From the NCBI GenBank assembly GCA_012838955.1, contig DUOH01000034.1, positions 1-64,000 on the forward strand: a stretch of 64,000 nucleotides of DNA, given 5' to 3'. Origin of the DNA: Bacillota bacterium (lineage in GTDB: Bacteria; Bacillota; UBA4882; UBA10575). Below the pieces are notes generated by a model, which was given only the letters and a program-made list of their open reading frames with translations, searched no databases and had not been told where the DNA came from. Positions 26,163 to 35,232 of this stretch are shown piece by piece. Position 1 is the stretch's first letter. The number at the start of each line of letters is the position of its first letter. The translations under genes and the position numbers were made by a program.

Positions 26163-27785
26163 TCAGTCGAGATTATTATATACAATGATCCGATTTCTTC
26201 CACTTTCTTTGGCTCGGTATAAAGCTTCATCGGCTTTTTGCAGGACTTCTTCGGTAGTCTTGGCGTGTTTCGGAATGGAGGCGATTCCACCGCTAATCGT
26301 AATGGAGAAGGTTCTTCCCTCCTTATCCGTGAACTCCAGGGAGGCAATTTGCTGGCGAATCCGCTCCGCAACTTCCTTAAGCTGGTTTAGATCGGTATTT
26401 CTAGAGAGAAGGAGGAACTCTTCTCCGCCGTAACGGATGGCCACTGAATTCTCATCCGTATTTTTCTGCAGAATAGAGGCGACGATTTTGAGGACATCAT
26501 CACCGACCAGGTGGCCACGGACGTCGTTTACTTGTTTGAAGTGATCGATATCAAAGATTAAACTGCTAAAGCTTAAGGGCTTTTGCTTCTTTATACTCTC
26601 CTCCTTGATGTTTTCCAGATAATTATTGAAATAAGTTCGATTGTATAAACCGGTTAATTGATCGTGCAAGGCCATGTCTGCTGTGGCCTGGTGAAGTTTG
26701 ATGTTCTCCAAAGCCAAACTGAGTTGGTTACCGATGATCTGTAATAACTCCCGCTGGTCATTTTTGAAGACATTTGCTTGGAAATGGGAGACGACTAAGA
26801 TTCCGATCTTCACCTCTTTGGTATACAAAGGGATACAAAGAATGGAGTTAATACCGTATTGTTGTAAAAGTTGGATATCAGCGGAGGAGGCCGATTCCCA
26901 GCCTAAGAGGGACTGTTCTGTTAAGGCTTTATGAGGTAACCATTTCGGCGTCTGTATGATTTGGAGTAAAGAAGTAAAGTCTTTCACTCCGGAATACGCC
27001 AATACTTTTAGAGATTGATCTTCCGCCAGTCCAAAGATGGCAGTGAAGGCGCTGCCTAAAACGCCCTGCACAATATCGGTGATTTTGGTTAGAAGTTTTG
27101 ATTCATACAGTTCATGGTGGATATATTGTTGGATCAAACTCAAGGTATAAGAAGCGGCATACTTCTCTTCCAAAGAGGCGTTTACCTTGTTTAGCGCTTT
27201 GAGATGATCTTCCTTTTCGTGGAGGACGGCCCGCATTGATTTGATAAATTGGTGATCCTGTTTGGATAATAAATGGGTCAAAGTTGCTGTAAAAAGTAGA
27301 GCGGAGTAAGTGAAGAACAAGGCGCATAGCACATAGCTGTTCTTTGTATAACTGAATAGAGAGGGATCTTTTTCCCATAAGAGTAGAAGGTTAAGGGAGA
27401 ATCCGATAATAGATAAGGCGGTCGCGAGGCTAACTTCACCGGGGACAATTTCCCGGACGGTAATGAAGATACAGATCAGATAGAAGGGAAACACAAAACT
27501 AAGGGGGCTTGCTGTTAAGTAGTAGGCCAGAGAGACCGCACCGACGTCGACCAGACTAAAGACCCAAAAATAGCGCTGAGTGATACTGAAGTCTTTCTTA
27601 TATAATATAATCTTACATAACAACCCCAGGAGATTAAAGAGGAAGAATGCAAAGTACAGATTATGATCTAAGATAAAATCAATGCCCAACAGTATTACAC
27701 TACTAATGGTCAGAATAATAGTCAAGACAGTATGGAAATACAGATTAACACGTAAACGCAGCTGAATTCTTTCTTCAATATCCAT
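26163..27785 (-). CDS. Membrane diguanylate cyclase with GAF domain
   Basis: 540 residues. Six or so N-terminal membrane helices (about 15-185) form a sensor module without a recognised family name, then a GAF domain (about 215-365), then a GGDEF domain (about 375-540) with RYGGEEFLLL. The active site looks intact, so synthesis of cyclic di-GMP from GTP is expected. The inhibitory RxxD site five residues before GGEEF is replaced (DENS), so product inhibition at the I-site is unlikely. It is separated from the UPF0237 gene by about 60 nt and may be in the same transcript. Confidence 0.92.
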   Translation of the reverse strand: MDIEERIQLRLRVNLYFHTVLTIILTISSVILLGIDFILDHNLYFAFFLFNLLGLLCKIILYKKDFSITQRYFWVFSLVDVGAVSLAYYLTASPLSFVFPFYLICIFITVREIVPGEVSLATALSIIGFSLNLLLLWEKDPSLFSYTKNSYVLCALFFTYSALLFTATLTHLLSKQDHQFIKSMRAVLHEKEDHLKALNKVNASLEEKYAASYTLSLIQQYIHHELYESKLLTKITDIVQGVLGSAFTAIFGLAEDQSLKVLAYSGVKDFTSLLQIIQTPKWLPHKALTEQSLLGWESASSADIQLLQQYGINSILCIPLYTKEVKIGILVVSHFQANVFKNDQRELLQIIGNQLSLALENIKLHQATADMALHDQLTGLYNRTYFNNYLENIKEESIKKQKPLSFSSLIFDIDHFKQVNDVRGHLVGDDVLKIVASILQKNTDENSVAIRYGGEEFLLLSRNTDLNQLKEVAERIRQQIASLEFTDKEGRTFSITISGGIASIPKHAKTTEEVLQKADEALYRAKESGRNRIIVYNNLD

Positions 27786-28075
27786 AACTTCACCCGTTCT
27801 TTCACCAGATTGGCTTGTGAGATAATGATTAAAATATTATTTCGGCGAAACCGTGTCAGTTCCTCTATTTTTCAGTGAAAATCCGCTAAAATCTATTAAT
27901 ATCAGGTGTTCTATTTGTAACTGTTTTATTAAATTTCTTTGCTCGCTTTTCCGCCCTGATTTGCCGGTCGATACTGGCGGACGTGTCGACGCTGTACAGA
28001 TTCGGTGGTTATGCTCAAAACACCATTTTTCAGTAGGATATCGCCTTAATGTGCAGAAATATTTAAGGAGGTGAG
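27786..28075. other. Divergent intergenic region
   Basis: About 290 nt between the cyclase and the kinase-like gene. It holds a small GCCGGTCGATACTGGC hairpin near 27962 and the AAGGAGGTGA site of the next gene. The long minus-strand frame crossing it lacks family resemblance and overlaps the kinase-like gene, so it is not called. Confidence 0.4.
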
Positions 28076-29488
28076 GTGAGAGAGTTGGGGTACACGATAA
28101 TCGGAGCGAAAGAAACAGCAGACGGTAGACGGCTCTACCTGGGGAAAGCTGAAGATGGTAGTCAAACGTTGCTGGAGGCGTTGAATTTAACCGTTTCCGG
28201 GCGCGAAGTTTCTTTGCTACGGGATTTACGTAATGCCATACAAGCGTTACCCGCGCCGGGAGAGGTTCCGGGGCCAGCCGGGGAAGTAGTAATGTATCAA
28301 GAATTGCTAAGAATAGAGGGAGAGCTCTACTTACAACTTCCTTATGACGAAAGAATCTGGGATAATTGGGAGAATAATGGAGTGGTTGGACTTTCCCCAC
28401 AGCAAGTGGTGACTGCGGCTGAGGCTATGTTGACGGTGCTCGACAGATTAAAAAATCAGGAGGAATTGGATTTTACGGGTTTTACCCCACAGGATCTGGT
28501 TTTATTGGGACCGGAAGAGTGGGCTGTCTTCGATCCCAGGGTACGGACGTTACTTGTGCCGTACAGGGCTGAAGACAGACAAAGGAGGTATTTTTTCCCG
28601 CCGGAGATCATCAAGGGCGAGCGCTGGACGGAAGATTCCCATATTTACACGATAGGTTTGACTCTTTATCTATTAGGGACAGGGGTTTTCCCCTATCCGT
28701 TGGACGGAGAGGAAAAGACGGTAACCGCCATTATGCGGGAAAAACCGTTGGATCCCAGGTATCACCGGCCGGAAATCAGTGAGTCTTTGGCCCGGTTTAT
28801 CTTGACTGTTTTGCACAAAGAAGCTAAAGAGCGGCTGGGATTGGCGTCGGCAATTGAATTCATCAGGAAGATTAAAGAGACAGGAGATAGGGCTACTCCT
28901 GAGGAGGAGGCGCGTCTGCGGGAAGAGGCCGGGGTCAAGTTGAGACAGGCGGAGCGGAGACGGCGGGCTTACTGGTGGTGGCAACGGACAAAAATACCGG
29001 CGCTGGTTGGCGCCTTTGTCTTAGTATTTTTATTTGCCGTAACTAGAGGAGGTTACCAAGAAATAATTACTCCTCAGACCAAACCCGAAGAGGTGGTTGG
29101 TTATTTCTATGAAGCTATCTCAGAATTGGATGACCTGAAACTCCAAGAAACTTTGGATAAAGCGGCAAAGCGCGCCGGGGGTAAGGAATTCGATAATATG
29201 GTGGTTAATTTAAAAGTAATTCATAAAATGAGATTGGCGTACGAGGGAGACCGCACCCCTGCTCTAATCGTAGACAATCTAAAATTGACCAGAGAAACCG
29301 CAGGCACTGTTGAAAACCCGGTGTTTGAGGGAGAGTACACTTTGAAGATCTTGGAAGGCGACCGTTATTTAGTGCAAGAGAGGAGAGATCGGATTATCTT
29401 GGGGCGAGTGAAGGATGAGTGGCGCATCATTGCTCTGGATTCGCAGGTGGTGGCGGAGCGGATAGAGGCGGTTCCGCTCAAACCTTGA
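28076..29488 (+). CDS. Membrane pseudokinase (degenerate Ser/Thr kinase-like protein)
   Basis: 470 residues, GTG start after AAGGAGGTGA. Residues about 1-270 follow a protein-kinase plan: weak N-lobe, then FTPQDLVLLGPEEWAVFDPR where active kinases have HRDLKPxN and DFG, then PPEIIKGERWTEDSHIYTIG and LYLLGTGVFPYP, which match the APE and D-x-Y-x-x-G C-lobe motifs. The catalytic Asp of HRD, the DFG motif and a clear Gly loop are absent. A basic linker leads to a membrane helix (about 307-325) and an outside domain (about 340-470) resembling an NTF2-like or TcaA-like fold. Probably a non-catalytic scaffold or sensor. It could partner the kinase at 51742. Confidence 0.72.
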   Translation: MRELGYTIIGAKETADGRRLYLGKAEDGSQTLLEALNLTVSGREVSLLRDLRNAIQALPAPGEVPGPAGEVVMYQELLRIEGELYLQLPYDERIWDNWENNGVVGLSPQQVVTAAEAMLTVLDRLKNQEELDFTGFTPQDLVLLGPEEWAVFDPRVRTLLVPYRAEDRQRRYFFPPEIIKGERWTEDSHIYTIGLTLYLLGTGVFPYPLDGEEKTVTAIMREKPLDPRYHRPEISESLARFILTVLHKEAKERLGLASAIEFIRKIKETGDRATPEEEARLREEAGVKLRQAERRRRAYWWWQRTKIPALVGAFVLVFLFAVTRGGYQEIITPQTKPEEVVGYFYEAISELDDLKLQETLDKAAKRAGGKEFDNMVVNLKVIHKMRLAYEGDRTPALIVDNLKLTRETAGTVENPVFEGEYTLKILEGDRYLVQERRDRIILGRVKDEWRIIALDSQVVAERIEAVPLKP

Positions 29489-29579
29489 CAGAAGATTTGT
29501 TCTGGTTTAATATTCTATATATCTAAAATAGGAAAAACTCTCCTTTTAATCTCCGGATATCTAAACATGTCTCGTAGAT

Positions 29580-29623
29580 CTCTTCGCGCTCACCTCTTTT
29601 TTGCTAGAAGTGAGCGCGAAGAG
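29580..29623 (+). other. Perfect 14-bp stem-loop upstream of hpt
   Basis: CTCTTCGCGCTCAC (29580-29593) and GTGAGCGCGAAGAG (29610-29623) pair perfectly around a 16-nt loop containing six Ts. There is no T run after the stem, so it is not an ordinary terminator. It could block a processing nuclease or act in the 5' region of the hpt mRNA. Confidence 0.6.
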
Positions 29624-29729
29624 GCTTAAACGGTGAAATAATAGAGGACAACGACAGTGTTTTAGAGTGAGTTAAGCATTACCTGTTTGAGCTGGCGGAA
29701 CGGAGAAACTTTTGGCAAGGAGGATCACA

Positions 29730-30269
29730 GTGCAGGAGATACAAGAAGTATTACTGACTCCGGAGAAGATAGCAGCGAGGGTTAAAGAATTGGGCGCGGA
29801 GATTACCAGAGATTATCAGGATACCGGAAAAGGTCTGATTCTCATTGGGATCCTAAAGGGGGCCCTGCCTTTTCTAGCTGATTTAATCAGGGAGATTAAG
29901 ACGCCTCTCCGTTATGATCTGATGGCGGTCTCCAGTTATGGAGTGTCAACAAAGTCCTCGGGTATAGTGCGGATTATTAAGGATATTGATCTCAGCATTG
30001 AGGGTGAAGATGTCCTGATTGTCGAGGATATAATTGACACCGGTCTCACTCTGAAGTATTTGGTGGAGACATTGAAGTCGCGGCGGCCGCATAGTGTGCG
30101 AACAATAACCTTATTAGACAAACCCTCACGCCGGGTTGCTGAAATAAGTCCTGATTATAATGGATTTATAATTCCCGATCGCTTTGTTGTCGGGTATGGG
30201 TTGGACTATGCCGAGCGTTTTCGGCAATTACCGATGATTGCCGTACTCAAACCGGAAGTATATTCATAA
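29730..30269 (+). CDS. hpt: Hypoxanthine phosphoribosyltransferase
   Basis: 179 residues. PRPP loop [17 protein letters not shown], flexible loop [13 protein letters not shown] and C-terminal [16 protein letters not shown] identify hypoxanthine(-guanine) phosphoribosyltransferase, which makes IMP/GMP from salvaged bases. The frame is open from 29712, but the GTG at 29730 lies 6 nt after AAGGAGG and is preferred. In most sporeformers hpt sits between tilS and ftsH; here it has moved next to guaA and a purine permease, giving a purine-salvage cluster. Confidence 0.96.
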   Translation: MQEIQEVLLTPEKIAARVKELGAEITRDYQDTGKGLILIGILKGALPFLADLIREIKTPLRYDLMAVSSYGVSTKSSGIVRIIKDIDLSIEGEDVLIVEDIIDTGLTLKYLVETLKSRRPHSVRTITLLDKPSRRVAEISPDYNGFIIPDRFVVGYGLDYAERFRQLPMIAVLKPEVYS

Positions 30270-30288
30270 ACAAGTAAACTGCATAAAG

Positions 30289-30314
30289 CCACAGTCAGAC
30301 ATAACTGTGGTTTT
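30289..30314 (+). terminator. Terminator between hpt and guaA
   Basis: CCACAGT - 8 nt - ACTGTGG followed by TTTTCGCTCTTTT. Confidence 0.82.
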
Positions 30315-30360
30315 CGCTCTTTTCCCTAAGGGAAAGAGTAGGAAGACACGAGGTGAAATT

Positions 30361-31902
30361 ATGGAGAGTTCGGAAAGAATTTTGGTATTGGATTTTGGTT
30401 CGCAGTACAGCCGATTAATTGCCCGCCGGGTGCGGGAGGCCAAGGTTTTCAGTGAGATTTTACCTTATAATACACCAGTGGAGAAGATTAAGGAGTTGGC
30501 GCCGAAAGGAATCATCCTCTCCGGAGGACCCGCCAGTGTCTATGGGGATGACGCCCCCAGATGCGCAAAGGAAGTTTTTGAATTAGGCCTTCCGATCTTA
30601 GGTATCTGTTACGGGATGCAGCTTACTACTTTGCTGTTAGACGGTGAAGTGGTTCCGGCGGAACGCCGGGAATATGGCCGGGCTCTCTTGCAGATCACTG
30701 ATGATCATCCTATTTTTACAGGTCTTCCCGCCTGTATTGAGGTGTGGATGAGCCATGGAGACCGGGTGGCTCAGGTTCCTCCGGGTTTTAAGGTGATAGC
30801 CTCCACTGATCACACACAGGCAGCCGCCATGGCCGACGATGAGCGAAGGATTTACGGTATTCAGTTTCACCCAGAGGTTGCCCATACTCCCTTGGGTTTT
30901 GAATTACTGAAGAATTTTGTTTATACGATCTGCCAATGTCAACCCGCGTGGACGCCCGGCTCTTTTATTACCCGAAATCTTGCGGAGATTAGGAAGACTG
31001 TGGGCAACAGAAAAGCTTTGTGCGCTTTGAGCGGCGGGGTGGATTCTACTGTGGCTGCGGTCTTGGTTCACCAAGCCATCGGTGACAACCTGATTTGTGT
31101 CTTTGTTGACAACGGGCTCTTGCGGAAGGACGAGGCGCGGAAGGTCAGTAGTTTATTGCGGGAAAAATTTCATCTAAACCTGGTTACTGTGGACGCGACC
31201 GAGCGTTTTCTGTCGAAGCTGGCCGGGGTGACTGATCCGGAAGAAAAGCGGAAGATCATCGGACACGAGTTTATCAACGTGTTTGAGGAAGAAGCGGCTA
31301 AACTTGGAGATATTGACTTTCTGGTGCAGGGAACTTTATATCCGGACGTTATTGAGAGTGTCTCCGAGAACGGACCTGCGGCCAAGATTAAAAGTCATCA
31401 CAATGTAGGCGGACTTCCGGAACATCTCCGGTTTAAACTGCTTGAGCCCTTTAGGTTGCTCTTTAAAGATGAAGTTAGAATGATCGGAACCGAACTGGGC
31501 CTGCCGGAAGAGGTGATTTGGAGGCAGCCTTTCCCCGGTCCGGGGTTGGCCGTGCGGGTGATTGGTGCGATTACCGAGGAAAAACTGGCTGTACTTCGTG
31601 AAGCTGATCGGATTGTGACGGAAGAGATTGAGCAAGCGGGGTATTACCGAAAACTTTGGCAGTCTTTTGCGGTTTTAACCGACACTCAAAGCGTTGGCGT
31701 GATGGGTGACGAGCGAACCTATGATTATGTAGTGGCTGTGCGCGCTGTCAGCAGCGAAGATGCGATGACCGCCGACTGGGCCAGACTGCCATATGATTTA
31801 TTGGACCGGATTTCCCGGCGGATTATTAATGAGGTCTCCGGGGTGAATCGGGTGGTGTATGACATCACTTCGAAACCACCGGGAACCATAGAGTGGGAGT
31901 AA
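30361..31902 (+). CDS. guaA: GMP synthase (glutamine-hydrolysing)
   Basis: 513 residues. The N-terminal class I glutamine amidotransferase has nucleophile Cys in GICYGMQ near residue 82 and the His-Glu of FHPEVAHT. The ATP pyrophosphatase domain has LSGGVDST near 224, and the C-terminal dimerisation domain has [14 protein letters not shown] and ends [10 protein letters not shown]. It converts XMP to GMP. The ATG at 30361 follows GAGGTGA; the longer open frame upstream crosses the terminator and is rejected. No purine riboswitch is visible upstream. Confidence 0.98.
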   Translation: MESSERILVLDFGSQYSRLIARRVREAKVFSEILPYNTPVEKIKELAPKGIILSGGPASVYGDDAPRCAKEVFELGLPILGICYGMQLTTLLLDGEVVPAERREYGRALLQITDDHPIFTGLPACIEVWMSHGDRVAQVPPGFKVIASTDHTQAAAMADDERRIYGIQFHPEVAHTPLGFELLKNFVYTICQCQPAWTPGSFITRNLAEIRKTVGNRKALCALSGGVDSTVAAVLVHQAIGDNLICVFVDNGLLRKDEARKVSSLLREKFHLNLVTVDATERFLSKLAGVTDPEEKRKIIGHEFINVFEEEAAKLGDIDFLVQGTLYPDVIESVSENGPAAKIKSHHNVGGLPEHLRFKLLEPFRLLFKDEVRMIGTELGLPEEVIWRQPFPGPGLAVRVIGAITEEKLAVLREADRIVTEEIEQAGYYRKLWQSFAVLTDTQSVGVMGDERTYDYVVAVRAVSSEDAMTADWARLPYDLLDRISRRIINEVSGVNRVVYDITSKPPGTIEWE

Positions 31903-31959
31903 GCCGGCGGGAATCATGGCCGGTGAGTATAGACCAATGTCAAGCGGGGAGGGGTCAAA

Positions 31960-33291
31960 GTGTTGGAAAAGGTGTTTAAGCTTAAGGAGAATAACACCAA
32001 TCTCCACACGGAACTGCTGGCCGGTTTAACGACCTTTATGACCATGGCCTATATTATTGTGCTTAATCCGGAGCTCATCAAAGGGATTGGCGAGGCTCTG
32101 CCCGGAAAGGGAATGCCGGTGGACGGCGTGATGATCGCCACCATTCTCTCGGCAGCGACCGCTACTTTACTCATGGGCTTTCTAGCCAATTATCCGTTTG
32201 CTCTGGCTCCGGGAATGGGGCTGAGCGCTTATTTCACCTATTCCGTAGTTTTGCAGATGGGATATAGCTGGCAAGTAGCTTTGGGCGCGGTGTTCATCTC
32301 CGGAGTAGTCTTCTTTATTTTGACCCTCGCCAGGATTAGGGAGATGATTATTGATTCCGTTCCCCACGCCATTCGTCAAGCTATTACCGCCGGGATCGGC
32401 CTGTTCATCGCCTTGATCGGTCTGAAAAACGCTGGGATTATTGTGGCGGGCGGGGAATCCACCTTTATAGCTTTGGGGGACTTATCCAAGGGTTCAACCT
32501 TGTTGGCTATGATCGGCCTGCTTATTACCGGGGTTTTGGTTGCTTTAAAGGTAAAGGGCGGGATTTTAATCGGGATTATTCTCACTTCGCTCATCGGGGT
32601 CCTACCCTTTTTCAACATTACACAAGCGCCGTCCGGGGTTATTGCCATGCCGGACTGGAGTGAGTTTGGGAAAGTCTTTATGAAGCCGGATATTATGGGC
32701 GCCTTAAATATTGGTTTTTTGAATATTATTTTTTCCTTTCTGTTTGTAGCTATGTTTGATACAGCCGGCACTCTGATCGGAATCTCCGAGAAGGCTGGGT
32801 TTATGCAGAATGGGCGCTTGGAGCGGGCAACCCCCGCTTTGCTTTCAGATGCAGCCGGCGTGATAATCGGCGCCGGATTCGGCGCGCCACCGGTCACCAC
32901 CTATGTAGAATCCGCCGTTGGGGTGGCGTATGGTGGACGGACAGGGCTAACTGCAGTAACTGTGGCGGTCTTATTCCTTCTTTCTCTGTTCTTTACGCCT
33001 TTAATTCGAGTTGTTCCTCAGGCTGCCACGGCCCCGGCTTTGGTGGTGGTAGGATCGATGATGGTTGTTAACATTACCAAGATTGATTGGGATGATTTCA
33101 CTGAAGCCTTACCGGCTTTTATGGCTATTATCATCATGCCTATAACTTTTTCCATTGCCAATGGCATTGCTGTGGCCTACATACTATATCCCCTGCTCAG
33201 GCTCTTTACCGGAGGAGGCCGGAGCGTGCCTATTTTAGCGTATATCCTCTGTATCCTCTTTATTCTTAAGTTTCTTTATGTCGGAGTATAG
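31960..33291 (+). CDS. pbuG: Guanine/hypoxanthine permease (AzgA/PbuG family, NCS2)
   Basis: 443 residues, about 12-14 membrane segments. Family signatures: NTNLHTELLAGLTTFMTMAYI at the N-terminus, ALAPGMGLSAYFTY, FDTAGTLIG, and GAPPVTTYVESAVGVAYGGRTGLTA. These are proton-coupled importers of hypoxanthine, guanine or adenine. GTG start after GGGGAGGGG, 57 nt downstream of guaA. With hpt and guaA it forms an import-and-salvage unit. Confidence 0.93.
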   Translation: MLEKVFKLKENNTNLHTELLAGLTTFMTMAYIIVLNPELIKGIGEALPGKGMPVDGVMIATILSAATATLLMGFLANYPFALAPGMGLSAYFTYSVVLQMGYSWQVALGAVFISGVVFFILTLARIREMIIDSVPHAIRQAITAGIGLFIALIGLKNAGIIVAGGESTFIALGDLSKGSTLLAMIGLLITGVLVALKVKGGILIGIILTSLIGVLPFFNITQAPSGVIAMPDWSEFGKVFMKPDIMGALNIGFLNIIFSFLFVAMFDTAGTLIGISEKAGFMQNGRLERATPALLSDAAGVIIGAGFGAPPVTTYVESAVGVAYGGRTGLTAVTVAVLFLLSLFFTPLIRVVPQAATAPALVVVGSMMVVNITKIDWDDFTEALPAFMAIIIMPITFSIANGIAVAYILYPLLRLFTGGGRSVPILAYILCILFILKFLYVGV

Positions 33292-33344
33292 GGACGGGCT
33301 CGCCATCCGTCTCAACAGGTTAGGCTGTGGATTGGATCTGGACG

Positions 33345-33371
33345 GAGCGCCCCGGGAAGGGACGCTCTTTT
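33345..33371 (+). terminator. Terminator after the purine permease
   Basis: GAGCG-CCC and GGG-A-CGCTC pair with one mismatch and are followed by TTTTATC. It ends 19 nt before hisZ. Confidence 0.65.
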
Positions 33372-33389
33372 ATCAATCGGAGGTGAGTC

Positions 33390-34643
33390 ATGGTGGCAAG
33401 AAAGCTTTTAACCACACCCAAGGGAGTGCGGGATATCCTGCCCCTGGAGGCCGTCTGGAGGAGGGAACTGGAAGCTCGAATTAACAAAGTTTTTGTGGGT
33501 TACGGTTATAGGGAAGTGGTGACCCCTACCATTGAGCGTCTGGAGGTCTTTAGTAAAGGCAGTGAATTGGATGAAAAGATGTATAAGTTTGTAGACAGAG
33601 ACGGTGAGATCCTGGCGCTGAGGACGGATATGACTACACCCATTGCCAGGGTAGTATGTGGGCGGCTGCCGGAGGAGAAACCTCCGATCCGTCTGTGTTA
33701 CTTTGGTAACCTCTTTCGGTATGACGATCCGCAGGCCGGGCGGAAACGGGAATTCTATCAAGCCGGGGTAGAGATGATTGGGGATGCTTCACCGGAGGCT
33801 GATGCGGAGGTCATAGCCATCGCTTACCATTCGTTACAGGCTGCGGGGGTAGAGGATTTCCGCATTGATCTGGGGCATGTTGGATATGTCCACGGTTTAC
33901 TGGCGGAAGCCGCTCTGAATGAAGCTAGTAAAGATCGGATCAGAGAGTGTCTGATGCATAAAGATTTGGTCGGGTTGGAGGAGACCGTCCGCGCGTACCA
34001 GGCAGAGTTGGGCCGGGATTTGATGGAGATCTTTCTGCGACTTCCTACTTTGCGTGGGGGGATGGAAGTTTTACAGCAGGCAGGGGCATTGACCAAGAAT
34101 CCCCTGGCCCGGCAAGCGCTGGAGAATATGGCGGAGATCTTTACGGTGTTGAAGTGGTACGGCATTGATGACTCCATAACCATTGATCTGTCCATGATCA
34201 AAAAGATGGACTATTATACCGGAATGATCATGGAGGGTTATTCGAAAGAATTAGGTTATGATCTCTGCTCCGGAGGGCGATACAATAATTTGCTGGCTAC
34301 TTTTGGTTCGGATCTACCTGCCACCGGATTTGCGCTGGGTTTAGATCGAGTGCTTTTGGTCATGGAACGCCAAAAGTGCTCTAGTTTAACCAAGCAATCG
34401 ATCTTTCGGTTCTGTTCCCCCGGTGGCTGGAACGCCCGGAGAATTCAATGGATTATGCAGCGGAGAACAGAAGGCCTTAACCTGGAGACCTTGAACGATC
34501 TGCACGTAAACCCGGAAGCATTGCGGAATGTTTTTGTGTTCGTCGATGATGAACGGCTCATCTGGTACGGGGAGAAGGGAAAAGAAGAATTTGATCTGGA
34601 AGGTGCGGTTTCATTTATGACCATGCATTCTCTGGAAGGTTAA
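33390..34643 (+). CDS. hisZ: ATP phosphoribosyltransferase regulatory subunit HisZ
   Basis: 417 residues. The N-terminal class II synthetase-like core has TPKGVRDILPLEAVWRR, ALRTDMTTPIARV, RLCYFGNLFRYDDPQAGRKREFYQAGVEMIG, and MDYYTGMIMEGY with SGGRYNNLL. It resembles HisRS but lacks a full anticodon-binding domain, as HisZ does. HisZ activates the short form of HisG, first enzyme of histidine synthesis. No hisG, hisD or other his operon gene is adjacent; a histidinol-phosphatase lies at 40981. A HisRS paralogue is the alternative. Start ATG after GGAGGTGAG. Confidence 0.9.
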   Translation: MVARKLLTTPKGVRDILPLEAVWRRELEARINKVFVGYGYREVVTPTIERLEVFSKGSELDEKMYKFVDRDGEILALRTDMTTPIARVVCGRLPEEKPPIRLCYFGNLFRYDDPQAGRKREFYQAGVEMIGDASPEADAEVIAIAYHSLQAAGVEDFRIDLGHVGYVHGLLAEAALNEASKDRIRECLMHKDLVGLEETVRAYQAELGRDLMEIFLRLPTLRGGMEVLQQAGALTKNPLARQALENMAEIFTVLKWYGIDDSITIDLSMIKKMDYYTGMIMEGYSKELGYDLCSGGRYNNLLATFGSDLPATGFALGLDRVLLVMERQKCSSLTKQSIFRFCSPGGWNARRIQWIMQRRTEGLNLETLNDLHVNPEALRNVFVFVDDERLIWYGEKGKEEFDLEGAVSFMTMHSLEG

Positions 34644-34663
34644 ATCTTGATCAATGATACAGG

Positions 34664-34719
34664 TGGCCATTGGTGGCCAATGTTTCGATTCAGTTTGAAT
34701 CTTCCCGATTTAACCGGGA
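34664..34719 (+). repeat. Cluster of three short hairpins after hisZ
   Basis: In tandem: TGGCCA-TTGG-TGGCCA (34664-34679), GATTCA-GTT-TGAATC (34687-34701) and TCCCG-7 nt-CGGGA (34703-34719). No T run follows. It may be a structured 3' end of hisZ mRNA or an unassigned RNA element. Confidence 0.5.
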
Positions 34720-34851
34720 GGTCACTAGGTTGGCGCTGTCCGGCCGGCGTGCACTCCTCTAAAGGGTAATGGAATGATTGGATAACCATTGGGATAAGCT
34801 ATTTAAGGCGAAACGTCCAAAATTTTGTCCAATTATGAAAGGGGATTAATC

Positions 34852-35190
34852 ATGCAGGCAAAGCCGAGGGAAGAAGTGGTGACCGGGATTTACTTGGAGC
34901 CGGTGCCGATTACCGTAGGGGACGAGGTAAAGATTGAGTATAGAGGTGAATTAGCTAAGAATAACGCGGACCAGATTTATCTCCATATCGGTTTTGGGCA
35001 TCAGAAGTGGCATGATGTTCAGGATATAGCTATGCAGAAGACGGGAGATAGAAGGTGGATGGCAACTTTGAGAATCACGGACAACTCCTGCTTTAACTTT
35101 TGTTTTCATGACAGCGCCATGAATTGGGATAATAATAACGGACGGGACTGGACTTATGAGATTCATGAAGGTCACCCGGTTCGTCATTAA
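34852..35190 (+). CDS. Stand-alone CBM25 (starch/glycogen-binding) protein
   Basis: 112 residues, ATG 7 nt after AAAGGGG. The whole protein is one carbohydrate-binding module of family 25: VTGIYLEPVPITVGDEVKIEYRG, DQIYLHIGFGHQKWHDVQDI, then FNFCFHDSAMNWDNNNGRDW. The Trp residues and NNNGRDW are the usual sugar-contacting features. There is no signal peptide and no catalytic domain, so it is probably a cytoplasmic glycogen/alpha-glucan-binding protein. Its neighbours do not point to glycogen metabolism. Confidence 0.85.
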   Translation: MQAKPREEVVTGIYLEPVPITVGDEVKIEYRGELAKNNADQIYLHIGFGHQKWHDVQDIAMQKTGDRRWMATLRITDNSCFNFCFHDSAMNWDNNNGRDWTYEIHEGHPVRH

Positions 35191-35232
35191 GCCGAGTCTG
35201 CTACGGGATTAGTTGTGCACAGATTACATGTT

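Noticed and set aside
27837-28400. 187-codon minus-strand frame
   Set aside because: Overlaps the pseudokinase gene, which has AAGGAGGTGA and readable domain motifs; this frame has none.
29489-30360. Purine riboswitch near hpt or guaA
   Set aside because: No conserved purine aptamer core was found; only a simple terminator and a plain stem-loop are present.
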